This document shows positions 7,094 through 14,302 of a stretch of 64,000 nt of DNA, in pieces. A program made the position numbers and the translations under genes. A model generated the notes under the pieces. That model ran no database searches. It saw nothing but the letters and a program-made list of their open reading frames with translations, and was not told the origin of the DNA. This DNA is from an uncultured Saprospiraceae bacterium. GTDB lineage: Bacteria; Bacteroidota; Bacteroidia; Chitinophagales; Saprospiraceae. The DNA lies in assembly GCA_938015435.1 (NCBI GenBank), contig CALLPN010000029.1, positions 1 to 64,000 of the forward strand, in the 5' to 3' direction. Each line of letters opens with the position of its first letter. The stretch's first letter is position 1.

Positions 7094-7132
7094 ATGCTCA
7101 TGTAACGAATTGCTAGATTCGTGGGTGAGCAT
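7094..7132 (+). terminator. Bulged hairpin downstream of type-B gene
   Basis: ATGCTCA (7094-7100) pairs with TGAGCAT (7126-7132); the inner stem ACGAAT (7105-7110) pairs with ATTCGT (7117-7122). The two stems are separated by TGTA on the 5' side and GGG on the 3' side. The hairpin after the type-A gene (7659-7699) has the same layout with different stem sequences. Confidence 0.55.
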
Positions 7133-7175
7133 AACTCAATAAATTAGTGTTTTCTCTTTTTACATACAACTCTAA

Positions 7176-7317
7176 GCATAGGTCAGCATTTGACCACTAA
7201 TATCTGACAAGGTCTGAGATCCTTCGTCTCTCTAGCACCTCCTACCGTCGGCGATCCACCTTGCATATATCAATGGCCATGCTGATAAAGCATCGATAGT
7301 ATGAGCATTCGTCTCAT
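7176..7317 (+). ncRNA. Structured RNA element copy 3, upstream of type-A gene
   Basis: The most diverged copy. It begins GCATAGGTCAG and has GGTCA-GCATT-TGACC in place of the CAGA/TCTG stem. In the inner arm GAGA...TCTC replaces GGCTC/GAGCC, and the last hairpin is ATGAG (7301-7305) with CTCAT (7313-7317). The block GTCGGCGATCCACCTTGCATAT is kept. Stems retained with both strands changed support a real fold. It ends 26 bases before the type-A ATG at 7344. Confidence 0.75.
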
Positions 7318-7343
7318 CATTTCTTCACTTTACATTTTATCTT

Positions 7344-7649
7344 ATGAGTAGTTTGTTTGAGTTGGGTGTTATTCATTACACTCATCCAGTTATCGTCATC
7401 GTTTCTGTCTCTCCTTCCTTCCTCGAGTATATTGAGTTTGTCTTGGGTATGCACCTGCAGGGGCATTGGGGTGATGTTACTGAGGCTGCCAGTACTTTGA
7501 GTGACTTTGGTCTTCTCACTGGTACTAGTGTTTCATCAGCTTATGATTTAGTTGAGGAGTTTGAGCCTTTAGGTGATGCTGTCATTATCGTTACTGATCT
7601 TTTGTTATCAGTCACAGTAGTATCTATGAGCACAGCGATTAGGAAGTAA
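7344..7649 (+). CDS. Type-A cassette protein, second copy
   Basis: A 101-residue protein, highly similar to 111-410: FELGVIHYTHPVIVIVSVSP, QGHWGDVTEAASTLSDFGLLTGTSVSS, EEFEPLG, ITDLLLSVTVVS. QGHWGDV is closer here to the GDWGEV of type C than the first copy's QGHWGSL, which strengthens the case that A, B and C are one family. Sense strand T/G-rich. It is preceded by RNA element copy 3 and followed by a bulged hairpin with a T tract. It ends the second cassette cluster, immediately left of the metal operon. Function unknown. Confidence 0.7.
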   Translation: MSSLFELGVIHYTHPVIVIVSVSPSFLEYIEFVLGMHLQGHWGDVTEAASTLSDFGLLTGTSVSSAYDLVEEFEPLGDAVIIVTDLLLSVTVVSMSTAIRK

Positions 7650-7658
7650 TCGCAAGTA

Positions 7659-7702
7659 GAGCATGTGTAGAGAATCATTTGATTCTTGGGCATGCTCTTT
7701 TA
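7659..7702 (+). terminator. Bulged hairpin terminator after type-A gene
   Basis: AGAGCATG (7659-7666) pairs with CATGCTCT (7692-7699); the inner stem AGAATCA (7672-7678) pairs with TGATTCT (7681-7687), followed by TTT. The 5' spacer TGTAG and 3' spacer TGG mirror the TGTA/GGG spacers of the hairpin at 7094-7132, although the stems differ. Confidence 0.65.
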
Positions 7703-7832
7703 CAGCATTAGCCTCTTACTTTTTATACTACAAGAATACCCATTCTATTCCCAAGATCCCAAAAAAGCAATACCATGAAATTAAAATTGCTTACAACTGA
7801 TTCAGTCTTTTGCTATTTATATAATTTTCTAA

Positions 7833-7847
7833 TGCAACAAAATTGCA
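7833..7847. promoter_or_regulatory. Putative Fur-family operator TGCAA-N5-TTGCA
   Basis: TGCAA (7833-7837), CAAAA, TTGCA (7843-7847) is a palindrome 25 bp before the first gene of the plus-strand metal operon. The same core occurs before the TonB receptor (14239-14253). It resembles the TTGC-N-GCAA style of Fur-superfamily boxes, and the operon encodes a Fur-family protein, so autoregulated repression is the natural reading. A TATCTTTG (7860-7867), matching the Bacteroidota -7 consensus TAnnTTTG, lies just downstream. Confidence 0.5.
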
Positions 7848-7871
7848 GTTGATTTAAATTATCTTTGAGTT

Positions 7872-8198
7872 GTGAAATTAATATCGTACATATTATCTCT
7901 ATACATGCTAGCACTTTCTTTAGTGCCTTGTTCTGATGGTATGGATTTCATTCATGTAGATTGTAACGATAGTACTGAACAGGTAAGTGATAGTCATAAT
8001 CATTCAGATCATGATCATGAAGACCTTTGTACTCCTTTCTGTGTTTGTTCTTGTTGTGGATCAACGGCAACATTACCAAGTGTGATGGAGTATAATACTG
8101 GCAAGAATAAAATTTCTACACTTTGCTATAGTAATTATCAATTCAATTATTCTTTCGATTACAGTAAAGGTGTTTGGCATCCTCCAGCCAACTGTTAG
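7872..8198 (+). CDS. DUF6660-type secreted Cys/His-rich protein
   Basis: A 108-residue protein with an N-terminal signal segment (ISYILSLYMLALSLVPCSD), a His/Asp stretch (SHNHSDHDHED) and a Cys cluster CTPFCVCSCCG around residues 52-62, ending near WHPPANC. This is the pattern of DUF6660 proteins that precede RND metal pumps in Bacteroidota. It is probably exported to the periplasm and may bind metal ahead of the pump, which is inferred from ligand richness and position. The start is GTG at 7872, matching the family's MK-x-x-xxI beginning. First gene of the operon, 71 bp before the RND gene. Confidence 0.75.
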   Translation: MKLISYILSLYMLALSLVPCSDGMDFIHVDCNDSTEQVSDSHNHSDHDHEDLCTPFCVCSCCGSTATLPSVMEYNTGKNKISTLCYSNYQFNYSFDYSKGVWHPPANC

Positions 8199-8269
8199 AC
8201 CATTTTATTGGGATTACTATGTCCCTACGTTTCATTTTTAGGTTTAACAATTTATAAATCAAGTAATTA

Positions 8270-11200
8270 ATGTTCGATAATATTATCGCTTATTCTGTCA
8301 AGAATAAGTTTGTAGTTGGGCTATTCGTCTCAGCTCTTATTGTTTGGGGATTATTTTCACTCAAGCAAATACCAATAGATGCTGTACCTGACATCACAAA
8401 TAATCAGGTGCAAATAATAACCATTTCACCTACGCTTGCAACACAGGAAGTAGAACAATTTATCACTACGCCTGTAGAGCTTTCATTACAAAGTTTACAA
8501 CGTACAGAAGAGATAAGATCTATTTCTAGATTTGGTCTTTCAGTAGTCACAGTTGTATTCGATGAGGACTATGATATCTACCTAGCACGTCAACTAGTCA
8601 ATGAAAAGCTTCAAGAAGCGGAAGACAATATACCTGATGGATTGGGTTCGCCAGAAATGGCACCACTGTCTACTGGCTTAGGTGAGATTTACCAATATGT
8701 TGTTCGTCCAGAAGAAGAATATAAAGATCAATATACACCTACTGATCTTCGGAGTTTTCAAGACTGGATTGTTACTCGTCAACTCTTAGGTATAGAGGGA
8801 GTCGCAGAAGTCAATTCGATGGGTGGATATCTCAAGCAATATGAAGTAGCCGTCAATCCTACAAAGCTTAAATCACTAGACATCAGCATGTCAGATATAT
8901 TTTCAGCTCTCGAACTGAGTAATGAAAATACTGGAGGTGCATACATTGAAAAGAATTCAAGTGCCTACTACATCAGATCTGAAGGTTTAGCAAAATCACT
9001 TGAGGATGTCGGTAACATTGTAATTCAAAATAAAGGAAACATCCCTATTCTGATCAAGGATGTTGCAACCTTGGGTTTCGGTAAAGCACCACGATATGGT
9101 GCATTGGTAAGAGATGGTGAAGAAGTCGTCGGAGGAAAAGTGATGATGTTCAAAGGTGCCAATTCAGCACAGGTTACCGATTTGGTAAAAGAAAGAGTTA
9201 TTCAGATTCAAAAATCATTGCCTGAAGGAGTGATCATAGAGCCCTACCTGGTAAGAGATAAATTGGTGAGCACTGCCATCAGCACTGTTACTACAAACTT
9301 AATTGAAGGTGGCCTCATTGTTATATTTATTCTTGTATTACTTCTTGGTAATTGGAGAGCCGGCTTAGTAGTAGCTTCTGTTATACCCTTAGCAATGCTC
9401 TTTGCTATATCAATGATGAATTTGCTTGGAATATCAGCAAACCTGATGAGTTTGGGAGCAATAGACTTTGGACTTATTGTAGATGGTGCAGTTATCATTG
9501 TCGAAGCGATTGTCCATCGACTACAGGTTGGAAAAGCTGGAAAAGTACTATCGCAAAGTGAGATGGATAATGAAGTGATATCGTCTTCTCAGAAGATTAG
9601 AAGTTCTGCAGCATTTGGAGAAATCATTATCTTACTAGTATATATTCCTATACTAGCCTTAGTTGGCATAGAGGGGAAAATGTTTAAGCCTATGGCACAA
9701 ACCGTTATGTTGGCCATAGCCGGTGCATTGATTTTGTCTCTTACTTACGTACCAATGATGGCTGCACTAGTTCTGAAAAAGGATGTCGTAAATAAAAAGA
9801 CACTTGCGGATCGGATTATTTCTTTTTTTCAAAGACTTTATAATCCTGTTTTGAATCTTGCACTAAGATTAAAAACTCTATTTGTCGGTGCTACGATCAT
9901 AATTTTTGTGAGTAGCTTATTTGTTTTTAGTCGTATGGGGGGTGAATTTATCCCTACGCTAGAAGAAGGAGATCTTGCGATGCAGCATATCCTTCCGCCT
10001 GGCAGCTCACTTTCACAAAGTGTCGAAACTGCGAGGATCATTCAAAACAAACTACTGTCTGATTTTCCAGAGATTATAGATGTTGTAGCAAATATTGGGT
10101 CTGCAGAAATCCCCACTGATCCTATGCCAGTTGAAATTGCCGATTATGTCTTAGTGATGAAGCCAAAAAGTGAATGGACCTCTGCATCAACAAAACAAGG
10201 TATGTTCGAAAAGCTTGAACAAGCTTTGCATTCAGTACCTGGTGTTGGCTTTGAATTTTCACAACCGATACAGCTCAGATTCAATGAACTCATGACAGGA
10301 TCAAAGGCAGATATTGCCATCAAACTATTTGGAGATGATCTGGACCAATTATATCAAAGTGCTACTGAGTCTGAAAAAATAATTAGCAAACTAAGCGGAG
10401 TCGGTACAGTGAATGTCGAGCAAACTATAGGAATGCCACAGATCATGGTTAGCTATGACTACAAACGACTAGCTCAATATGGTCTACATATACAAGAAGT
10501 AAACAAAGTTATTCGCACTGCATTTGCAGGCGAATCAGCTGGAATAATCTATGAAGGTGACAAAAGATTCGATCTTGTCGTTCGACTGTCGAAGGAAAAT
10601 CGCTCAGGCATCGATGATGTTAAAAACCTGTTTGTTTCACTAGACAACGGAAGTCAAGTACCGCTAAGCTCTGTGGCAAATATTGATCTCATTAATGCTC
10701 CCATGCAAGTGTCTAGAGAAAATACAAATCGTAGAATCGTAATTGGAGTAAATGTCGGTGATACAGATGTAGAATCTTTGGTAGAGAATATTCAAAGAGA
10801 GTTAGAAGCCAATGTGGAGTTACCATCTGGGTATTATTTTACTTATGGTGGTCAGTTCGAAAATCTAAAAGCTGCCAATGCAAGACTAGCCATTGCAGTA
10901 CCTATGGCATTGGCACTGATATTCATTCTTCTATACTTCACTTTTGGTTCGATATCTCAGGCGGCATTGATCTTTACAGCTATACCATTATCAGCTATTG
11001 GTGGCATATGGGCTTTGGAGCTTAGAGGTCTTCCATTCAGTATATCTGCAGGGATAGGATTTATTGCACTATTCGGTGTAGCTGTGCTTAATGGTATAGT
11101 GCTCATTGGATATTTTAATCAACTCAAACAAGAAGGAATGACTGATATAGTAGATAGGATTATCACAGGTACAAGTGTACGTCTTAGACCTGTGATTATG

Positions 11201-12586
11201 ACGGCAGCTGTTGCCTCGTTAGGTTTCTTACCTATGGCATTATCATCATCTGGTGGAGCTGAGGTTCAGAGACCATTAGCTACTGTTGTAATTGGTGGCT
11301 TACTTACCGCTACCTTTCTCACACTGATTATTTTACCGATTCTTTATTATTGGTTAGAGAAATGGAATAGCCGTAAGCTACTTGGTACATCTTCTAAGGG
11401 ACTTGGCCTAGTCGCTATTATTGTGATCAGCTCAGCTTCCTCAAGCATTGCACAGGATAGATCTATTGATTTGAAGGAGGCTATCTCAATTGCCATCAAT
11501 AACCATCCAAATGTCATGGCGGCTAAAATAGATGTAGAGATGAATAGATCATTGCAAAATCTAAAATACAATCTAGGTACAACCGATATTAGTTATCAAG
11601 GTGATGGATTGTTTGATAGAAACTTTGGACAACAAGTCAACCAGATTGGAATCGTTCAGAATATTCCTCATCCAAGTATTACCAAAGCTCAAAACAGGCT
11701 GCAAGATGCTCAAACACTTTACAGTGATACACAGAAACAGATTACAGAGAGTGAATTGAAATGGAAAGTGAAGCAATTGTTTTTTGAAGTTCAATTCAAA
11801 ATTGAGTTAGAAAAACTTTATAGCCAATTGTCTAGTACTTACAAAGAGTATCTCGACAAAGCTGATGCTAAAGTAAATGCAGGTGCAGCCAATCCAATAG
11901 AAGCACTTACTATTAGATCCAAGTGGAGAGAATACCAGTTACTATTAAGCCAAGTCAATCTTGAGATATCCAGCTTGCAAAATCAGTTTTGGTTAGTATT
12001 AAATACAGATGAAAAGGTTATTCCTACAGATAATCTACAGGCTGTAGACTTTAAGCCAAATACTTCTCTTGACAATAACCTCTCTTTGATAAGTACTAAG
12101 CAATATATAGAGATAGAATCTGCAAGAGTCAAAACTTTAGAATCTAATCTAAAACCAAACTTTAATATTGGTTATGCTCTTCAAAGATTCTACGAAGGAG
12201 GTTGGCTTAGTGCGGCAGAAGTAGGTGTTTCTTTGCCCTTATTCAATAGTCAAGCAAAGAAGAAAATACAAGCTCAGAAGATGATCATTGACAAAGGTAA
12301 TTACGAGTACGAGAGTCGTCAACTAGCATTAAATAGGGATCGTCTTCAATTGGAATCAAATATAAATATATACCGCTCAGGTATCCAGTTCTACGATGAG
12401 CAAATAAAGACTGTCAATCCTGAAATATTGAGAATAAGTAAACTCAATTATAAAGCTGGGGAGATCTCATATCTCGAGCTACTCAATACACTGCAGTTAC
12501 TATCATCCAATAATAAAAATTATTGGGAGCAAATACTTGCTTATAACAAGGCAGTAGCTGACTATCAATTTCTAACTAATCAATAA
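8270..12586 (+). CDS. CzcA/CusA-type RND pump fused to TolC-like OMF
   Basis: A 1438-residue fusion. Residues 1-1030 are a heavy-metal RND pump with twelve membrane segments in two sets. The proton-relay acidic residues are in place in TM4 (D399, D405, E412, the same 6 and 7 spacing as CzcA). After the last membrane segment (LPILYYW) comes a hydrophobic stretch ending SSSIAQD (about 1043-1062) that resembles a signal peptide, then a TolC/OEP domain of about 375 residues. RND-OMF fusions are common in Bacteroidota. The residual signal-like segment could let signal peptidase split the protein, leaving the OMF free to reach the outer membrane. Likely substrates are Zn, Co or Cd, judged from neighbours. 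The adaptor follows 6 bp downstream. Paralogue at 55057-59379. Confidence 0.93.
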   Translation: MFDNIIAYSVKNKFVVGLFVSALIVWGLFSLKQIPIDAVPDITNNQVQIITISPTLATQEVEQFITTPVELSLQSLQRTEEIRSISRFGLSVVTVVFDEDYDIYLARQLVNEKLQEAEDNIPDGLGSPEMAPLSTGLGEIYQYVVRPEEEYKDQYTPTDLRSFQDWIVTRQLLGIEGVAEVNSMGGYLKQYEVAVNPTKLKSLDISMSDIFSALELSNENTGGAYIEKNSSAYYIRSEGLAKSLEDVGNIVIQNKGNIPILIKDVATLGFGKAPRYGALVRDGEEVVGGKVMMFKGANSAQVTDLVKERVIQIQKSLPEGVIIEPYLVRDKLVSTAISTVTTNLIEGGLIVIFILVLLLGNWRAGLVVASVIPLAMLFAISMMNLLGISANLMSLGAIDFGLIVDGAVIIVEAIVHRLQVGKAGKVLSQSEMDNEVISSSQKIRSSAAFGEIIILLVYIPILALVGIEGKMFKPMAQTVMLAIAGALILSLTYVPMMAALVLKKDVVNKKTLADRIISFFQRLYNPVLNLALRLKTLFVGATIIIFVSSLFVFSRMGGEFIPTLEEGDLAMQHILPPGSSLSQSVETARIIQNKLLSDFPEIIDVVANIGSAEIPTDPMPVEIADYVLVMKPKSEWTSASTKQGMFEKLEQALHSVPGVGFEFSQPIQLRFNELMTGSKADIAIKLFGDDLDQLYQSATESEKIISKLSGVGTVNVEQTIGMPQIMVSYDYKRLAQYGLHIQEVNKVIRTAFAGESAGIIYEGDKRFDLVVRLSKENRSGIDDVKNLFVSLDNGSQVPLSSVANIDLINAPMQVSRENTNRRIVIGVNVGDTDVESLVENIQRELEANVELPSGYYFTYGGQFENLKAANARLAIAVPMALALIFILLYFTFGSISQAALIFTAIPLSAIGGIWALELRGLPFSISAGIGFIALFGVAVLNGIVLIGYFNQLKQEGMTDIVDRIITGTSVRLRPVIMTAAVASLGFLPMALSSSGGAEVQRPLATVVIGGLLTATFLTLIILPILYYWLEKWNSRKLLGTSSKGLGLVAIIVISSASSSIAQDRSIDLKEAISIAINNHPNVMAAKIDVEMNRSLQNLKYNLGTTDISYQGDGLFDRNFGQQVNQIGIVQNIPHPSITKAQNRLQDAQTLYSDTQKQITESELKWKVKQLFFEVQFKIELEKLYSQLSSTYKEYLDKADAKVNAGAANPIEALTIRSKWREYQLLLSQVNLEISSLQNQFWLVLNTDEKVIPTDNLQAVDFKPNTSLDNNLSLISTKQYIEIESARVKTLESNLKPNFNIGYALQRFYEGGWLSAAEVGVSLPLFNSQAKKKIQAQKMIIDKGNYEYESRQLALNRDRLQLESNINIYRSGIQFYDEQIKTVNPEILRISKLNYKAGEISYLELLNTLQLLSSNNKNYWEQILAYNKAVADYQFLTNQ

Positions 12587-12592
12587 TAGACA

Positions 12593-13816
12593 ATGCATAA
12601 TTTCAAATATATATTTTCAATAACAGCATTAGTATTTCTTCTTACTTCATGTGGCCACAATCACAAAGAAGGAGATGATCATGATCATGACCATTCGTCA
12701 CATTCAGAAACTGATGACCATGAAGGGCATGGTCATGACAGCCATGAAGAAGGAGGCCTTCATCTAACTCAAGAACAAGCCCAAACAGTAGGTTTACAAT
12801 TTGGCGATTTCACATCTGTAAAAGCCAATGACTATATCAAGACAACTGGAACATTAGGACTGCCACCGAATGCCTTGTCTTCTGTCTCAGCAAAAGCTAG
12901 TGGAATTATTACGGATGTCAATAAATATGTCGAAGGTGCCTACATAAAGAAAGGTGAAGTGATAGCATATTTAGAAAATCCAGACTTTATAGCAACACAA
13001 CAGGAGTATCTTGAAATCATGGCTGAGTTAGCGTTAGAACAACTTGAAGTAGATAGACAGACAACATTGGTAAATGCAGATGCTGGTATTGCAAAAGATC
13101 TACAACAGGCAAAGGCAAAGGCAAAGATTCTATCAACAAAAGCCAAAGGTCTCTCTAAGCAATTGGCGTATATTGGAATTCCAACATCTAATCTCACTTC
13201 AGATAATATAAGTCAACGAATAGCAATTACTTCACCTTCTAGCGGTTACATTTCAGAAGTAGAAATGCATAATGGTATGTTTGCTGAGCGATCTTCTACA
13301 TTAATGGAGATAATCTCTTCTCAGCACTTACATCTAGAGTTAGATGTATTTGAGAGTGATATATCTAAAGTGAAGAAAGGGCTAAAGATCTCTTATAACG
13401 TACCAGCATTAGGTTCTACTATTTATCAAGGAGAAGTAGACGTGATTGCCAAAGAGTTTAATTCTGAAGCTAAGACTGTAAGAGTTCATGGTCATATTAA
13501 AGATGATAAGCCTCAGTTCATTAAAGACCTCTTTCTCAATGCCAAAATATGGCTTACAGATAATACTGTGCAAGCTTTGCCTGAAAAGGCAGTAATCTCT
13601 GATGGAGCTACTTCATTCATTTTTGCAGCCGTAAACAACAAGGAAGTCGATGAAATCGAATTTGTAAAATTAATGGTCGTACCTGGTCCAACAACAGACG
13701 GATTCACATCCATCAAACTAGTGGATCCAGTACCGTCAGATATGGAGATAGTTACTGAAGGTGCATATTATGTATATGCTCAATCTAAAGTTGGAGAATT
13801 AGCTCACGAACACTAA
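12593..13816 (+). CDS. RND periplasmic adaptor (CzcB-like), His-rich lipoprotein
   Basis: A 407-residue membrane-fusion protein. It has an N-terminal lipoprotein signal (FLLTSCGHN, Cys about residue 20), then a His/Asp-rich stretch (residues 21-60, repeated HDHD/HDSH) that can gather divalent metal, then barrel-sandwich (GIITDV, GAYIKKGEVIAYLENPDF), alpha-hairpin and beta-barrel (LELDVFESDISKVKKG) domains typical of MFPs. It links the pump of the preceding gene to the fused OMF. It lies 6 bp after the RND gene and 7 bp before the Fur-family gene, so the three form one transcription unit. The His-rich arm suggests zinc or a similar ion rather than Cu(I). Confidence 0.92.
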   Translation: MHNFKYIFSITALVFLLTSCGHNHKEGDDHDHDHSSHSETDDHEGHGHDSHEEGGLHLTQEQAQTVGLQFGDFTSVKANDYIKTTGTLGLPPNALSSVSAKASGIITDVNKYVEGAYIKKGEVIAYLENPDFIATQQEYLEIMAELALEQLEVDRQTTLVNADAGIAKDLQQAKAKAKILSTKAKGLSKQLAYIGIPTSNLTSDNISQRIAITSPSSGYISEVEMHNGMFAERSSTLMEIISSQHLHLELDVFESDISKVKKGLKISYNVPALGSTIYQGEVDVIAKEFNSEAKTVRVHGHIKDDKPQFIKDLFLNAKIWLTDNTVQALPEKAVISDGATSFIFAAVNNKEVDEIEFVKLMVVPGPTTDGFTSIKLVDPVPSDMEIVTEGAYYVYAQSKVGELAHEH

Positions 13817-13823
13817 AAAAGAC

Positions 13824-14234
13824 ATGATAGATAAAGCCGAGAAAATGTTAGCATCTAGAAATGTTAACCCAACACCCACAAGGGTTTTAGTGCTTTCATG
13901 CCTTCTGAAGGATGCAAGAGCACAATCCTTGAAAGATTTGGAAGTAACACTTTACAATTCTGATAGAAGTTCAATCTTCAGGACACTTAAGACATTTGAG
14001 GAGTTCAAGGTAGTACATAGCATCGAAGATGGCTCAGGAAGAGTAAAGTATGCTGTTTGTGAAGAAGGATGTAATTGCGACCCTGAAGACTTACATTATC
14101 ACTTTTATTGTACCAATTGCAGCATAACATATTGTTTACTTGACAGCCCTATTCCAACTGTAAAGCTTCCTGCGAATTTTAAAATGTCACAAGCAAATAT
14201 GGTGATTAAAGGACTCTGTGACAAGTGTACTTAA
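13824..14234 (+). CDS. Fur-family metal-responsive regulator
   Basis: A 136-residue Fur-superfamily protein. It has an N-terminal winged helix (TPTRVLVLSCLL, SSIFRTLKTFEEFKVVHSIEDGSGRVKYAV), then DLHYHFYCTNC and a final GLCDKC that give the two CxxC pairs for structural zinc. Length and layout fit Zur/Fur. The His-Tyr-His sensor region is present as LHYHFYC. It sits inside the operon it probably controls; palindromes TGCAA-N5-TTGCA occur upstream of the operon and immediately after this gene. Which metal it senses cannot be read from the sequence; zinc is likely from context. Confidence 0.88.
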   Translation: MIDKAEKMLASRNVNPTPTRVLVLSCLLKDARAQSLKDLEVTLYNSDRSSIFRTLKTFEEFKVVHSIEDGSGRVKYAVCEEGCNCDPEDLHYHFYCTNCSITYCLLDSPIPTVKLPANFKMSQANMVIKGLCDKCT

Positions 14235-14264
14235 CCTTTGCAATCAAGTTGCAAAGGTACACTT
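14222..14264. promoter_or_regulatory. Operator-like palindrome / hairpin before TonB receptor
   Basis: CCTTTGCAA-TCAAG-TTGCAAAGG (14235-14257) is a perfect 9-bp inverted repeat whose core TGCAA-N5-TTGCA (14239-14253) equals the site at 7833-7847. AAGTGTA (14222-14228) and TACACTT (14258-14264) add an outer arm, so the RNA could also fold as a long bulged hairpin spanning the regulator's stop codon. Both operator and terminator roles are possible; the repeat of the core upstream of the operon favours an operator. Confidence 0.55.
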
Positions 14265-14302
14265 GTAGCTTTACAATATTATTGATTTCAAAAAAGCTTA
14301 AA

